From the NCBI GenBank assembly GCA_003210755.1, contig QCUL01000006.1, positions 27,465 through 91,464 on the forward strand: a DNA stretch of 64,000 bases. Reading direction: 5' to 3'. The notes below the pieces were generated by a model. The model searched no databases, was not told the DNA's origin, and worked only from the letters and a program-made list of their open reading frames with translations. Shown here piece by piece: positions 37,795 through 47,905 of this stretch (its first letter is position 1; the number at the start of each line of letters is the position of its first letter). The position numbers were made by a program, and so were the translations under genes. Source of the DNA: Synechococcus sp. AG-679-C18 (GTDB lineage: Bacteria; Cyanobacteriota; Cyanobacteriia; PCC-6307; Cyanobiaceae).

Positions 37795-37865
37795 AGGATC
37801 ACTCAGCGTCGTCTCAATTTAAGAAACCGCCGCCCCCCTTTTTCTCAGCGTGACCCTTTGAGTCT

Positions 37866-38264
37866 TCAACTCAGTAGGGCAATGCAGTCCAGTTCTACTT
37901 TTGAGCCTTTTGGTAGAGCCGACACTTCAACGCAGGCTCTGGCAGGGCTGACTCCTTGCCCGAACACCTCTGCATAAATTGAATTCACGATCTGAAAATC
38001 ATTGAGGTCAATGAGGTAGATGGTGGTGCGCACAACCCTTGAGGTGTCAGTGCCTGCCTCCAGAAGCACAGCCTTAATGTTTCGAAGTACTTGACGAATC
38101 TCAGCTTCAATATTCCCTTGTCCCACCATTTCTCCAGTGGCTGGATCAAGGGGGATTTGACCAGAGCAGTACAGCCAGCCTCCTGCGCTCACTGCTTGGT
38201 TGTAAGGGCCAACAGGTTCGGGAGCTGCTTTGGTTGTGATGGCCTTAAGTGGTGAGGATCCCAT
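37866..38264 (-). CDS. ridA: RidA/YjgF-family enamine/imine deaminase
   Basis: Removes reactive enamine/imine intermediates made by PLP enzymes such as threonine dehydratase. The 132-residue product from the ATG at 38264 has APEPVGPYNQAV, the conserved arginine in RVVRTTIYLIDL and the ending CVEVSALPKGSKVELDCIA, all typical of a trimeric RidA. A GTG four codons earlier is in frame. It diverges from an ABC ATPase gene with about 35 bases between the two. Confidence 0.95.
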   Translation of the reverse strand: MGSSPLKAITTKAAPEPVGPYNQAVSAGGWLYCSGQIPLDPATGEMVGQGNIEAEIRQVLRNIKAVLLEAGTDTSRVVRTTIYLIDLNDFQIVNSIYAEVFGQGVSPARACVEVSALPKGSKVELDCIALLS

Positions 38265-38299
38265 GGTCAAGGTCACAATGAGTGTGAAGTTTCAGTTCC

Positions 38300-39382
38300 A
38301 TGTTGATGGAGTCTTGGCCGGTTGAGATTGAAGGCCTTTGGCATCGCTATGGCCGAGAGGATGAATCGTGGACTTTGAAGGACATCAATCTTCAGTTGAA
38401 TGCTGGAGAGTTGGTTGGCCTGTTGGGCCCCTCTGGTTGCGGAAAAACCACGCTTCTGCGTTTAATTGCTGGCTTTGAACGTCCCAGCCGTGGCTTGATT
38501 CGCTTGCATGGAAATGATGTTGCCACGCTTAGCCAGAACATTGCCCCAGAGCGCAGAGGTGTTGGGATGGTGTTCCAGGACTACGCCTTATTTCCCCATC
38601 TCAACGCATGGGAGAACACTTGTTTTGGGTTGCGTCGTGGTCAGGACACGAGTAGAGCCTCATGGTTGCTGGATTTATTAGGACTAACCGCTTTAACTGG
38701 GCGTTACCCGCATGAATTGTCGGGGGGGCAGCGTCAGCGTCTTGCTCTCGCACGGGCTCTTGCGCCTTCTCCTTCGGTGTTGCTGCTGGATGAACCCTTT
38801 TCCAATCTTGACGTTGAAGTGCGTTTGCGCCTGCGCAGCGAACTACCTGCAGTACTCAATGCCTGCGGAGCAAGCGGTTTGCTGGTGACACATGACCCTG
38901 AGGAGGCACTCGCTATCTGCGGGCGTGTGGCCATCCTTCGCGAAGGTCAACTTCACCAGTGCGCTACTCCCCGTGAGCTTGTCGACTCACCAGCAACACC
39001 TTTTGTTGGCCAGTTCGTTCTTCAGCGCAATGTTCTCCCCGTATTGAAGGGTGGACCGAATGCATCTTTAAGTTGTTTGCTGGGAGATCTAGAGATTCCA
39101 GACAGTCAGCATTCAGTTGCGCTGCCTGATGACGCTACGGTTTTAGTGGATCCTTCGTATATCGATTTAAATCCCGATAGTGCAGGAAATGCCCAAGTGA
39201 TGGGGCGAGAGTTTCTCGGTCGTAAATGGCTTTATCGAATTCGAATTGGAGATCAGCAGTTGCGTTTGATCAGGCCTCTCGATGAAGACCATCAAATGGG
39301 AATGCGTTGCAGGCTTTCTCTACAACAAGGCAGCACTGTCTTGCTTCACCCCAACTGTCTTTCCCTTCAGGTGGCGGATTGA
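38300..39382 (+). CDS. ABC transporter ATPase, FbpC/PotA-like (probable iron(III) import)
   Basis: Cytoplasmic ATPase of an importer. The 360 residues show Walker A GPSGCGKTT, signature LSGGQRQRLALARAL, Walker B VLLLDEPFSNLD, and a C-terminal TOBE-like region after about residue 240, typical of ferric iron, sulfate or polyamine importers. Best resemblance is to ferric-iron FbpC/FutC types, but substrate cannot be fixed without the cognate permease, which is not adjacent. An ATG two codons later could also be the start. Confidence 0.8.
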   Translation: MLMESWPVEIEGLWHRYGREDESWTLKDINLQLNAGELVGLLGPSGCGKTTLLRLIAGFERPSRGLIRLHGNDVATLSQNIAPERRGVGMVFQDYALFPHLNAWENTCFGLRRGQDTSRASWLLDLLGLTALTGRYPHELSGGQRQRLALARALAPSPSVLLLDEPFSNLDVEVRLRLRSELPAVLNACGASGLLVTHDPEEALAICGRVAILREGQLHQCATPRELVDSPATPFVGQFVLQRNVLPVLKGGPNASLSCLLGDLEIPDSQHSVALPDDATVLVDPSYIDLNPDSAGNAQVMGREFLGRKWLYRIRIGDQQLRLIRPLDEDHQMGMRCRLSLQQGSTVLLHPNCLSLQVAD

Positions 39383-39386
39383 CTGA

Positions 39387-40151
39387 TCAGCCTCGCCAGT
39401 TGTCCTTGTGCTGACGAAGCCGTTCAAGTTGCTCTGAGTTGACTGCTCTTAGAAATAAATTTGAGCGCCACTCCTCGCCAATGCTGCTTGGCAGAGTTAT
39501 GGCTCCAGATTGTCGTTTCGCCTGAACTTCCTTTAATCGTTGCGTGATGAATGCGTCATCAGGAACTTGTTGTGCTGCCCAGCGAAGATTTCCTTCTGTG
39601 TATTCATGAGCGCAATAGACCAGCGTTTCCGCCGGAAGGGATCCCAGTTTTTGCAATGCGCGATGCATCTCGACAGGTGTGCCTTCGAACAGACGTCCAC
39701 ACCCGCCACTGAACAGGGTGTCGCCGCAGAACAAGACACTTGTTGGCTTGTTCGATCCAATCCCTTTGGGCAGCCAGTAAGCGATGTGAGCTCGCGTATG
39801 GGCGCGAACGTCCAGAACCCTGACGGGCTTGCCAAGCAGCTGGAATTCGACGCCATCACGTACTGAAAGGGTCTGAAAGGGGATGCGTTCCTGGTCGTCC
39901 GCAGCTGCTATCACCGCTGCGGACGACCAGTGCTGAAGAAGTCCAGGAGTGCCTCCAATGTGGTCGGAGTGGTGATGGGTCTGAAGTACAGCTGCCAACT
40001 GCAGTCCACGCTTGTTCAGCCAGTCGACAACTGGTTCCGTTAACGCCGGATCAACGACGACGGCTTGATTGCCAGAGACCCAAACCCAGACGATGTTGTC
40101 GTCTAGGACTGCAACTGGGTAGATGCCGTCAATCGTGGAGGCCATCGCCAT
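39387..40151 (-). CDS. gloB: Hydroxyacylglutathione hydrolase (glyoxalase II)
   Basis: Metallo-beta-lactamase fold enzyme that hydrolyses S-lactoylglutathione to lactate and glutathione in methylglyoxal detoxification. From the ATG at 40151 it is 254 residues, with the metal motif THHHSDH followed by GGT, later histidines in [11 protein letters not shown] and [12 protein letters not shown], and a C-terminal helical region with [13 protein letters not shown]. It diverges from hisG with 29 bases between starts. Confidence 0.93.
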   Translation of the reverse strand: MAMASTIDGIYPVAVLDDNIVWVWVSGNQAVVVDPALTEPVVDWLNKRGLQLAAVLQTHHHSDHIGGTPGLLQHWSSAAVIAAADDQERIPFQTLSVRDGVEFQLLGKPVRVLDVRAHTRAHIAYWLPKGIGSNKPTSVLFCGDTLFSGGCGRLFEGTPVEMHRALQKLGSLPAETLVYCAHEYTEGNLRWAAQQVPDDAFITQRLKEVQAKRQSGAITLPSSIGEEWRSNLFLRAVNSEQLERLRQHKDNWRG

Positions 40152-40180
40152 CGTTAAAGTTCTGCTCAACGCTTGATTCC

Positions 40181-40834
40181 ATGATCACTGTTGCCTTAGC
40201 AAAGGGAGCCCTGCTTAAAGATTCAGTTGCCCGCTTTGAGGCGGCCGGTCTCAATTTTTCTGCAGTTCTCGACCCCGACAACAGGCAGCTGATGGTTCCT
40301 TCGGAATGCGGTCGAGCTAGAGCATTGCTTGTGAGGAACGGAGATGTTCCGGTGTACGTCGCTTACGGGCAAGCACAGTTAGGAGTGGTGGGCTACGACG
40401 TTCTGCGGGAGCACCAGATGCCTGTTGCGCAGTTAGTGGATTTGGGCTTTGGAGGTTGCCGCATGGCAGTGGCAGTAAAAGCCAGCAGCGGCTATCAAAG
40501 GCCAATCGACTTACCTCCTCATTGCCGAATAGCGAGCAAATTCACCCGATGTGCTCGCGACTACTTCGATGCCATCGATTTACCTGTGGAACTTGTACAT
40601 CTCACCGGTTCCGTTGAGCTTGGACCCATCACTGGCATCGCCGAAGCAATTGTTGATCTCGTCGCCACAGGTAGGACCCTCCGCGATAACGGTCTAGTTG
40701 CGATCGAAGATTTGTTTCACACCACTGCTCGTCTGGTGGGACATCCGCTTTCATTGCGACTGGATCAGGGCGATCTGCGCCAGATCGTTGAAGCCATGAG
40801 ATCCACAACGCCTGCTCCCAAGGTGGCCAGGTAA
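40181..40834 (+). CDS. hisG: ATP phosphoribosyltransferase, short form
   Basis: First step of histidine biosynthesis, joining ATP and PRPP. The 217-residue protein is the short form, which lacks the C-terminal allosteric domain and normally works with HisZ. Motifs include [11 protein letters not shown] at the start, the [12 protein letters not shown] segment and the PRPP loop [18 protein letters not shown]. Its stop (TAA) overlaps the ATG of the next gene by one base. Confidence 0.95.
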   Translation: MITVALAKGALLKDSVARFEAAGLNFSAVLDPDNRQLMVPSECGRARALLVRNGDVPVYVAYGQAQLGVVGYDVLREHQMPVAQLVDLGFGGCRMAVAVKASSGYQRPIDLPPHCRIASKFTRCARDYFDAIDLPVELVHLTGSVELGPITGIAEAIVDLVATGRTLRDNGLVAIEDLFHTTARLVGHPLSLRLDQGDLRQIVEAMRSTTPAPKVAR

Positions 40835-42645
40835 TGGCTGGTTCAGATTTTCAGCGGGTTCGTCGGCTTGGTCGCTATTTGGGTCGTGATCGACGACGAC
40901 TCACCCTCACTTTGGTTTTGCTCATACCGGTGGCTTTTGCCGGAGCAATCCAACCGCTGTTAGTTGGGCAAGCGATTGCTGTTCTCCGGCGTGTATCTGG
41001 AGCCGCAAATGAATCGGTCATTCCCCTGTTTCAGGGTCTTGAAAGCACGATTGCGATCCGATTGATCATTCTGATTCTACTTTGCTCCGTATTGGTTCGT
41101 TTAGCTCTGCAAGGGATCCAATCGTTCAATATTCAGGCTGTAGGGCAGCGGCTCACCGCACGCATCCGCAAAGATCTATTTGCTCATGCAATGAGTTTGT
41201 CGCTTCGGTTCCATGACCGCATGCCAGTTGGCAAACTTCTTACGCGACTTACAAGTGATGTGGACGCGTTGGGCGAAGTGTTTGGTAGCGGAGCCGTTGG
41301 TGTTCTGGGTGATCTCGTCAGCCTCTTGGTGATTGCTGTTTCCATGCTGTTGATCGAATGGCGTCTGGGTTTGTTGTTATTAGTTATTCAAGTTCCAGTC
41401 ACCCTTGTAATTGTCTGGCTGCAAAGTCGTTATCGAAAAGCCAACTATCGAGTTAGAGAAGAGCTTTCGCAGCTGAATGCTGATTTTCAGGAAAATCTTC
41501 AGGGTCTTGAAGTTGTTCAGATGTTTCGCCGCGAGTCTGTAAACGGTGATCGATTTCAGAGAACTGGTCTGGCTTATCGAAATGCAGTGAACGGCACAAT
41601 CTTTTATGACAGCAGCATCTCTGCGTTTTTGGAATGGGTCGCGTTAGGGGCAGTAGCAGTTGTTCTTGCCCTTGGAGGGTGGATGGTGACGGCAGGTGCC
41701 ATGGGCCTTGGCACGCTCACAACCTTCATCCTTTATTCACAGCGGTTATTTGACCCTCTGCGACAAATGGCTGAGAGGTTCACCCAGATTCAAGGAGGGC
41801 TTACAGCAGTGGAGAGAATTGGGGAGCTGCTTGAAGAACCTCTCGAGATTCTCGATCTTGGTGCTTCCATTGGTTCCAAGCCCCTCCAAAAAGTGACTTC
41901 CCCAGAGCTTGGTGAAGTGATTTTTGAAGGTGTGGACTTTGCCTATCGGCAAGATGAGCCGATTCTTAGCGACCTCAGTTTCCGAATCGCACCAGGGGAG
42001 CATGTAGCGCTCGTAGGACCTACTGGATCCGGAAAGACCACTGTTATTCGGCTTCTTTGTCGGTTGTATGAACCACAGCGAGGACGAATCTTGCTTGATG
42101 GCCAAGACGTAAGAACCTTGCCTTTGCAGGAGCTGCGACGTCAGCTGGGAGTGGTGCTTCAGGACACTTTTTTATTTAGTGGAACTGTTGCAGACAATTT
42201 GCGTTTGGATCGACAGCTGGAGGATCAGAAATTGCGAGAAGTCTGCCGTGATCTTGGATTGGATCCTCTCCTAAGCCGATTGCCGGAAGGCTTGGAAACA
42301 GAGCTAAGGGAGCGAGGCGGAAACCTCAGCTCAGGGGAAAGACAATTACTTGCTGTTGCCAGGGTGGCGATTCGTAACCCAACGGTTCTGGTGATGGATG
42401 AAGCGACAGCCTTTATGGATCCATCCACCGAAGCTACATTGCAACGTGATTTGGATCGCCTACTCAATCGCCGCACTGCAGTTGTAATCGCGCACCGGTT
42501 AGCCACTGTCGAGGCGGCGGATCGAATTTTGGTTCTCCGCCGAGGCTGTTTAATTGAGCAGGGCACTCATCTTCAGTTAAGAGCCAAAGGAGGTTTGTAT
42601 GCCGAGCTCGCCGATCTTCAGGAACGAGGACTTGCCAAATTGTGA
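40834..42645 (+). CDS. ABC exporter, MsbA/multidrug type
   Basis: Half-transporter with fused membrane and ATPase domains, 603 residues. About six helices occupy the first 320 residues; the ATPase shows Walker A GPTGSGKTT, Q-loop VVLQDTFLF, signature LSSGERQLLAVARV and Walker B VLVMDEATAFMD. Likely homodimeric exporter of lipids or drug-like compounds; substrate unknown. Coupled to hisG through a TAATG overlap, and its final 28 bases overlap the convergent hydrolase gene. Confidence 0.9.
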   Translation: MAGSDFQRVRRLGRYLGRDRRRLTLTLVLLIPVAFAGAIQPLLVGQAIAVLRRVSGAANESVIPLFQGLESTIAIRLIILILLCSVLVRLALQGIQSFNIQAVGQRLTARIRKDLFAHAMSLSLRFHDRMPVGKLLTRLTSDVDALGEVFGSGAVGVLGDLVSLLVIAVSMLLIEWRLGLLLLVIQVPVTLVIVWLQSRYRKANYRVREELSQLNADFQENLQGLEVVQMFRRESVNGDRFQRTGLAYRNAVNGTIFYDSSISAFLEWVALGAVAVVLALGGWMVTAGAMGLGTLTTFILYSQRLFDPLRQMAERFTQIQGGLTAVERIGELLEEPLEILDLGASIGSKPLQKVTSPELGEVIFEGVDFAYRQDEPILSDLSFRIAPGEHVALVGPTGSGKTTVIRLLCRLYEPQRGRILLDGQDVRTLPLQELRRQLGVVLQDTFLFSGTVADNLRLDRQLEDQKLREVCRDLGLDPLLSRLPEGLETELRERGGNLSSGERQLLAVARVAIRNPTVLVMDEATAFMDPSTEATLQRDLDRLLNRRTAVVIAHRLATVEAADRILVLRRGCLIEQGTHLQLRAKGGLYAELADLQERGLAKL

Positions 42646-43364
42646 TCGCACAGCCATTGATGGATAGTTTGCGCCAGTAGGTCAGGGTGAGTCTGCATTG
42701 CGAGATGTCCACATTGTTTAAGTTCTCTGAGGCAATGTTTGCTGCTGTAAGCGGCTAAATGTTTTACGTATCCAGGCTCCATCACACGGTCTTGTTCGCC
42801 ACTGATCCAAAGGCTTTCGACTTCTAAGCCTGCGACCAAATTGGGAATTTGTTTTACAGCTCCTCGATTTGTGCTGTTGACCAGAAGCCCCAATGCTGCT
42901 CTTTGTTCAGCTTGGAAAGGTCCCAGCCTGCCGACTGGCCCAGGAAGTTGTGAAGGACGAAGTTTCAAGATCAACTGTCCTCCCAGTCGGAGGCGCCCAA
43001 AGGGTCTGGGTTGATAGATCCCACCACCTGCGGCCAACATCACAAGACCTTTGATTGGATGATCCGACTGCCTTCGTAGACAAGATTCAGCTTGAAGAGC
43101 AATGCTTCCTCCCAGAGAGTGTCCCATCAACACAACTCCGCGACCATTGGCTTTAGTAAGGATTTCATGAGCGAGCCATGCTCCATATGCCCTCAAGGTG
43201 GGGCGGAGCTTGCAAGGACGACTCTGAATCCCAAATCCTGGCAAGTCAGGGCACCAAAGAGGGATTGAAGTTTCTAATTTCGTCCAACTCTTTTCAAACG
43301 GTTCCCAGACCTTTCGGCTGAGCATCCAACCATGCACAGCGATCAATAGCAGATCAGCGGTCAT
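42618..43364 (-). CDS. Alpha/beta hydrolase, BioH-like
   Basis: A 248-residue serine hydrolase with the standard triad: nucleophile in VVLMGHSLGGSIA, acid in WISGEQDRVME and histidine in KQCGHLAMQTHP. The start LLLIAVHGWMLSRKVWEPF carries the oxyanion strand HGW. Resembles BioH-type pimeloyl-ACP methyl ester carboxylesterases, which marine cyanobacteria need for biotin synthesis, but also generic carboxylesterases. Overlaps the ABC exporter at the 3' ends by 28 bases. Confidence 0.75.
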   Translation of the reverse strand: MTADLLLIAVHGWMLSRKVWEPFEKSWTKLETSIPLWCPDLPGFGIQSRPCKLRPTLRAYGAWLAHEILTKANGRGVVLMGHSLGGSIALQAESCLRRQSDHPIKGLVMLAAGGGIYQPRPFGRLRLGGQLILKLRPSQLPGPVGRLGPFQAEQRAALGLLVNSTNRGAVKQIPNLVAGLEVESLWISGEQDRVMEPGYVKHLAAYSSKHCLRELKQCGHLAMQTHPDLLAQTIHQWLCDHNLASPRS

Positions 43365-43388
43365 CGGTGCGTCAGGATCAATGCATCG

Positions 43389-43904
43389 TTGCAGGTCAGG
43401 GTGACCAGTACTTCTTCACTCACCCCAGAGATTCTGATTCATTCCTATGGGAAGGAGGCTCGCATTTGTGAATCTCCCAATACCAACCTCAGCTTGGTTT
43501 TTAGCCAGTCACGTCCGATGGACCTTGTGGAATTGGAACAGCTGTTAGAAGCTGTTGGGTGGAGTCGCCGGCCCGTTCGGCGCGTTCGTAAAGCATTAGA
43601 CAACAGTTTGCTACGGGTGGGTTTGTGGCGTCACGATCCCCGCATCCCTCGATTGGTGGGCTTTGCACGCTGCACAGGTGATGGTGTTCTTGAAGCCACA
43701 ATCTGGGATGTGGCCGTTCATCCTCTTTATCAAGGTGCCGGACTTGGTCGGCAGTTGATGGATTACATCCTCGAGTCACTGAGGGACATGGGAACGGAGC
43801 GAGCCACTCTCTTTGCTGATCCGGGTGTGCTTCCCTTCTATGACCGCCTTGGTTGGGAGTTGGAGCCAAATGGCCATCGTTGTGGCTTCTGGTATGCCAA
43901 CTGA
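43389..43904 (+). CDS. GNAT-family N-acetyltransferase
   Basis: A 171-residue acetyltransferase with the acetyl-CoA loop in VHPLYQGAGLGRQLMDYI and a C-terminal strand VLPFYDRLGWELEPNGH. The start is unclear: TTG at 43389 or GTG at 43401, no ATG in frame near the fold. Acceptor unknown. It overlaps the convergent glycosyltransferase gene by 67 bases at its 3' end. Confidence 0.85.
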   Translation: MQVRVTSTSSLTPEILIHSYGKEARICESPNTNLSLVFSQSRPMDLVELEQLLEAVGWSRRPVRRVRKALDNSLLRVGLWRHDPRIPRLVGFARCTGDGVLEATIWDVAVHPLYQGAGLGRQLMDYILESLRDMGTERATLFADPGVLPFYDRLGWELEPNGHRCGFWYAN

Positions 43905-44638
43905 CTTGTGTCCAGAGGCTTGCCGTAGTACTCAGCTGCTAATCGTGCTGGTGATTCCCCCCGCTGCCATCGATAGCGCAACCAGGTATTCACTAAGCCA
44001 CGGCGAAGAACACCATCCCGTTGCCAGCGACGGCCATCCGTGATGATCGATTGATCAAGGGGACGCAACCTTGTCAGCTGGCTGAGACGTTCCACTAGAT
44101 CTAGGTCTTCCATCAGTGGCAGGGGTTCGTAGCCACCGCTCCGCTCATAAAGCGTTCTATGCAGAAGCAGCCCTTGATCCCCGTAAGGACGTTGGCACCA
44201 GCGGCTGCGAACAGCAACGACCTTTTCCATCAGTCGGCGGGCAGGCGTACTCGGGTCGATGCGCAAGTCAAAAAACCATGCGAACCGCTGCGCATCAGCT
44301 TGGCTGATGCGATCCTGCACGATGCTTCTCCAGTTGTTTGGCAAGCGACTGTCGGCATGAAGAAAGAAAAGCCAATCACAGTTGGTTTGCTGGAGTGCGT
44401 GATGGGCTCCTGCGGCGAGCTGTCTTCCTCTGCTAGGGGGATGTTCGGGGATGAAGTGGCTTCCAGCTAAAGCAGCGATGAGTTGGCTGCCATCGCTGCT
44501 GCCACCATCGATAATTGTGATCTCTATGGACTGTTGCCAGCGTTGGAGATCGGCGAGGAGAAGCGGAAGACGAGCGGCTTCATTCAGGCATGGAATGACC
44601 ACGCTGAGGGCGGTTGTTTCAGCGTTCATCCCTGCCAT
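43838..44638 (-). CDS. Family 2 glycosyltransferase (TIGR04283-like)
   Basis: A 266-residue GT-A fold transferase: SVVIPCLNEAARLPLLLADL at the start, IIDGGSSDGS, and LFLHADSRLP, corresponding to the DxD sugar-nucleotide motif. This is the TIGR04283 group, usually encoded beside the next gene upstream (TIGR04282). It overlaps that gene by 13 bases, so the two are co-translated. Product sugar unknown. Confidence 0.85.
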   Translation of the reverse strand: MAGMNAETTALSVVIPCLNEAARLPLLLADLQRWQQSIEITIIDGGSSDGSQLIAALAGSHFIPEHPPSRGRQLAAGAHHALQQTNCDWLFFLHADSRLPNNWRSIVQDRISQADAQRFAWFFDLRIDPSTPARRLMEKVVAVRSRWCQRPYGDQGLLLHRTLYERSGGYEPLPLMEDLDLVERLSQLTRLRPLDQSIITDGRRWQRDGVLRRGLVNTWLRYRWQRGESPARLAAEYYGKPLDTSQLAYQKPQRWPFGSNSQPRRS

Positions 44639-45264
44639 GGACTGAGATCAGAAAGAAAATCGATGTCATTTTTCATGCTGAGTTGATAAGGCATGAGCCC
44701 AAGCTCCCTGGCGCGATCACAGGTGAGGTCAAACACCTTGTTGCTTCCCCATGGCATGGCAAAGAAGAAATTGTTCAGCTGTTGAAAAGTCACGACAGGG
44801 CTCAGCCCGAGCAACCAGTAACCACCATCTTCTGAGGGACCAATGACCAAGGGTTGGTGTTGCAACGTCAGGATTGCCTTGCGCAGATCTCTTGGGCATA
44901 GATCTGCAAGATCCGTTCCGATCAGAATTACGGACTTGTTTTTCTGGCTGAAACGAGCATGGTGAATCTGGCGATGCATGCGTGCACCGAGATTTCCTTT
45001 CCCCTGATCAACGAGTGTGCAAGGGGGTAAAGAGGACAGATAGCGGCGAGTTGACTGAAGGCTGATGCCGCTCATCGCTACTTGCAAATCCACCTCACCC
45101 TGCTCAGCAAGTGCCCCTGCGACAGCAAAGGTATGAGCGCTTAAACGCTGCTGAATGCGGGAGGCCCTCTCGTTCCCGATATCGGTGGCGAGGCGACGTT
45201 TGCAGCGACCGCTGGCGGGCCAGCGAGCCATCACAACGAGCGTTGGGATGGGTGAATCACTCAT
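44626..45264 (-). CDS. DUF2064/TIGR04282 glycosyltransferase-like protein
   Basis: A 212-residue nucleotidyl/glycosyltransferase-fold protein with MARWPASGRCKRRLATDIGN near the N terminus, VILIGTDLADLCPRDLRKA and GPSEDGGYWLLGL, the family pattern. It overlaps the next gene (TIGR04283) by 13 bases and the upstream htrA-like gene by 4 (ATGA). This pair is often found together; the exact reaction is not established to my knowledge. Confidence 0.85.
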   Translation of the reverse strand: MSDSPIPTLVVMARWPASGRCKRRLATDIGNERASRIQQRLSAHTFAVAGALAEQGEVDLQVAMSGISLQSTRRYLSSLPPCTLVDQGKGNLGARMHRQIHHARFSQKNKSVILIGTDLADLCPRDLRKAILTLQHQPLVIGPSEDGGYWLLGLSPVVTFQQLNNFFFAMPWGSNKVFDLTCDRARELGLMPYQLSMKNDIDFLSDLSPWQG

Positions 45265-46421
45265 CCTTGGCGTGGCAGCTCCTCGGGAATCACTTCAAGT
45301 GTTTGTTGCTCCCCGTCGCGTTCGATCACCAGCGGCATGGCTTGACCGACTTGTCCTCGATCAACGGCCAGTTGCACTTGTGAGGGGTCTTTGACCGCGG
45401 AGCCATTCACATCTCGAATCAGGTCACAAGGCTCAATACCGGCTTTGTCCGCTGGGCTGTCATCCACCACTTCAATCACCAGCACGCCATTGAGCTCGGG
45501 AACAGTGCAAAGGTTGCTGGTGGCATTGATTTCCTGCGCCAATTGGGGGGTCAGGCTCTGTAGTCGCACACCGATGAAGGGGTGAGAAGCCTGCCCTGTG
45601 CTGATGATCTGCTGGGCAATGCGTTTGGCCAAGTTGATCGGAATGGCGAAACTCAGCCCCGCTCCAGGAGCCTGGCGGATTGCTGTATTGATGCCGATCA
45701 CTTGACCGGCTGCGTTGATCAAGGGGCCGCCGCTGTTGCCTGGATTCACAGCGGCGTCGGTTTGGATGTAGGGAACACGTTGACCTTCTCCTACGGCATT
45801 GGTCCGGTCAACGGCGCTGATTATCCCAGCTGTGACTGTGTTGTTAAGACCCAGTGGATTGCCGATCGCAATGGCCCATTCGCCTGGTTTGAGCTCATTG
45901 GAGTTTCCAAGGGGGGCGACAGGCAATTTTTCAGCCACAACCCGAACCACGGCAACATCAGTTAGCGGGTCTCCTCCAAGAACGCGTCCACTGAAGCTGC
46001 GTCCATCAGGCAGGGTCACTGCCACCTTGTCAGCACCTTCCACGACGTGAGCATTCGTAAAGATCAGGCCGTCAGAGCGTGTGATGAATCCTGAACCTTG
46101 ACCAGCTTGCTTCTGAGTAGAAGGCCCGCCTCCGAACAGGTTGCCAAGCGGATTGGTCACTCGCTTGACCGTGTCAATACGCACAACTGAGGGTCCAACC
46201 CTCTCTACGGCTTGAACAATGACGTTGCGACCAGGCTGTAAAGGGGCTGAGCGAGGACCATCACTCACTTCGGGCAGGGTTGTTGTTGGAGCCTTCACTT
46301 CAGGCTGCAATCCAAGGCGCTGGCGCAAGGAGGAGCCGCAACCTCCCATGGTCAGGCTCACTAAACCGATCCCGATCCAGGGCAGGGATCGTGCCAGGGT
46401 GCGGGAGACGGCAGCTGCCAT
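45261..46421 (-). CDS. HtrA/Deg-family serine protease
   Basis: Exported quality-control protease. The 386-residue product has a signal/lipoprotein-like N terminus (TMGGC near residues 24-28), a trypsin-like domain with triad His in FTNAHVVEGAD, Asp in DPLTDVAVV and Ser in NPGNSGGPL, and one PDZ domain at about residues 280-370. One PDZ domain is the cyanobacterial Deg pattern. It heads an operon with the two glycosyltransferase-like genes, and diverges from dnaA. Confidence 0.93.
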   Translation of the reverse strand: MAAAVSRTLARSLPWIGIGLVSLTMGGCGSSLRQRLGLQPEVKAPTTTLPEVSDGPRSAPLQPGRNVIVQAVERVGPSVVRIDTVKRVTNPLGNLFGGGPSTQKQAGQGSGFITRSDGLIFTNAHVVEGADKVAVTLPDGRSFSGRVLGGDPLTDVAVVRVVAEKLPVAPLGNSNELKPGEWAIAIGNPLGLNNTVTAGIISAVDRTNAVGEGQRVPYIQTDAAVNPGNSGGPLINAAGQVIGINTAIRQAPGAGLSFAIPINLAKRIAQQIISTGQASHPFIGVRLQSLTPQLAQEINATSNLCTVPELNGVLVIEVVDDSPADKAGIEPCDLIRDVNGSAVKDPSQVQLAVDRGQVGQAMPLVIERDGEQQTLEVIPEELPRQG

Positions 46422-46510
46422 GAACAGAAACTTGTTTGAACTGATCTCATTAAAGACCGGCTGTGCGGCAAGAGGCGCGTAGATTCGGCGTTCGGAAGAG
46501 GAGGGATGCG

Positions 46511-47905
46511 GTGCTGACGGGTAGTGAGCTGTGGAATAAGGTGCAGCACGCCCTTCAGAGCAATCTCAGTAAACCCACGTTTGAAACGTGGATTCGGCCA
46601 GCACGCTGCAGTTCTTTCCAGAATCGGACGCTCACATTGCAAGCTCCGAATAGTTTTGCAAGCAATTGGTTGCGTAAGAATTACGTCACCACAATTTCCG
46701 AGGTGGCAGAGAAAATAACGGGTCATGCGATCGACGTGATCGTTCTTGCTCAAGAGGAAGAGGATGCGTTTTCTGGACCTGCTCCCGAGGCACGAGTGTC
46801 GCCTTCCGGCCAGCAGATCCCACCTAACGCTTCTTCAGCCGTAACCGCTGCGCCGAGCAGCTCTCCACGACGCCTTCCTGGTTTGAACATGCGTTACGTG
46901 TTCAACCGTTTTGTCGTTGGCCCGAACAGCAGGATGGCTCATGCAGCATCTCTGGCGGTGGCCGAAGCCCCAGGCCGTGAGTTCAACCCGTTGTTCATCT
47001 GTGGAGGGGTAGGTCTTGGTAAGACCCACCTCATGCAGGCGATCGGTCACTACCGCCTAGAGATTGATCCGGAAGCGCGAGTTTTTTATGTGTCCACTGA
47101 AACGTTTACTAATGATCTGATCACAGCGATTCGTAAGGACGGTATGCAAACTTTCCGAGATCGCTACAGAGCTGCAGATCTAATTCTCATCGATGACATT
47201 CAATTTATCGAAGGCAAGGAATACACCCAGGAAGAGTTCTTTCATACGTTTAACGCTTTGCATGATGCAGGCCGACAAATTGTGATTGCGAGTGATAGGC
47301 CACCCAGTCAGATCCCAAGGCTTCAGGAGCGTTTAATCTCTCGATTCTCGATGGGATTAATTGCGGATATTCAGGCTCCTGATCTGGAAACCCGAATGGC
47401 GATTCTCCAGAAAAAAGCTGAGCAAGAGCGAGTAGCTCTTCCTCGTGACTTAATCCAATACATCTCTGGCCGCTTTACATCCAATATTCGAGAGCTTGAG
47501 GGGGCGCTTACAAGGGCTGTTGCGTTCTCCTCGATCACAGGCATGCCCATGACGGTTGAATCGGTGGCGCCGATGCTTGACCCTAGCGGTCAGGGGGTCG
47601 ATGTCACTCCGCAGCAAGTCATTGACAAGGTGTCTGAAGTGTTCGATGTAACGGCGGATGACATGCGAAGCAGCAGTCGTCGCCGAGCAGTTAGTCAGGC
47701 TCGTCAAGTGGGGATGTTTCTGATGCGGCAAGGTACAGATCTGAGTTTGCCAAGGATTGGCGATACCTTTGGCGGTAAGGATCACACCACCGTGATGTAT
47801 GCCATCGAACAAGTTGAGAAGAAGCTGGCAACGGATCCTCAACTAGCGAGTCAGGTGCAGCGGGTTAAGGATCTTTTGCAAATTGATTCTCGACGTCGCC
47901 GTTAG
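46511..47905 (+). CDS. dnaA: Chromosomal replication initiator DnaA
   Basis: AAA+ initiator that binds DnaA boxes and opens the origin. The GTG at 46511 is preferred since it has a strong ribosome site (GGAAGAGGAGG about 7 bases upstream) and begins [11 protein letters not shown], the domain I start; a GTG at 46463 is also in frame. The 464 residues show Walker [10 protein letters not shown], Walker [13 protein letters not shown], and the domain IV signature [11 protein letters not shown]. No cluster of DnaA boxes is visible beside it, so the origin is probably elsewhere. Confidence 0.95.
   Translation: MLTGSELWNKVQHALQSNLSKPTFETWIRPARCSSFQNRTLTLQAPNSFASNWLRKNYVTTISEVAEKITGHAIDVIVLAQEEEDAFSGPAPEARVSPSGQQIPPNASSAVTAAPSSSPRRLPGLNMRYVFNRFVVGPNSRMAHAASLAVAEAPGREFNPLFICGGVGLGKTHLMQAIGHYRLEIDPEARVFYVSTETFTNDLITAIRKDGMQTFRDRYRAADLILIDDIQFIEGKEYTQEEFFHTFNALHDAGRQIVIASDRPPSQIPRLQERLISRFSMGLIADIQAPDLETRMAILQKKAEQERVALPRDLIQYISGRFTSNIRELEGALTRAVAFSSITGMPMTVESVAPMLDPSGQGVDVTPQQVIDKVSEVFDVTADDMRSSSRRRAVSQARQVGMFLMRQGTDLSLPRIGDTFGGKDHTTVMYAIEQVEKKLATDPQLASQVQRVKDLLQIDSRRRR

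Noticed and set aside
46422..46510. Origin of replication beside dnaA
   Set aside because: No cluster of DnaA boxes or AT-rich unwinding tract is visible in the flanking gap.
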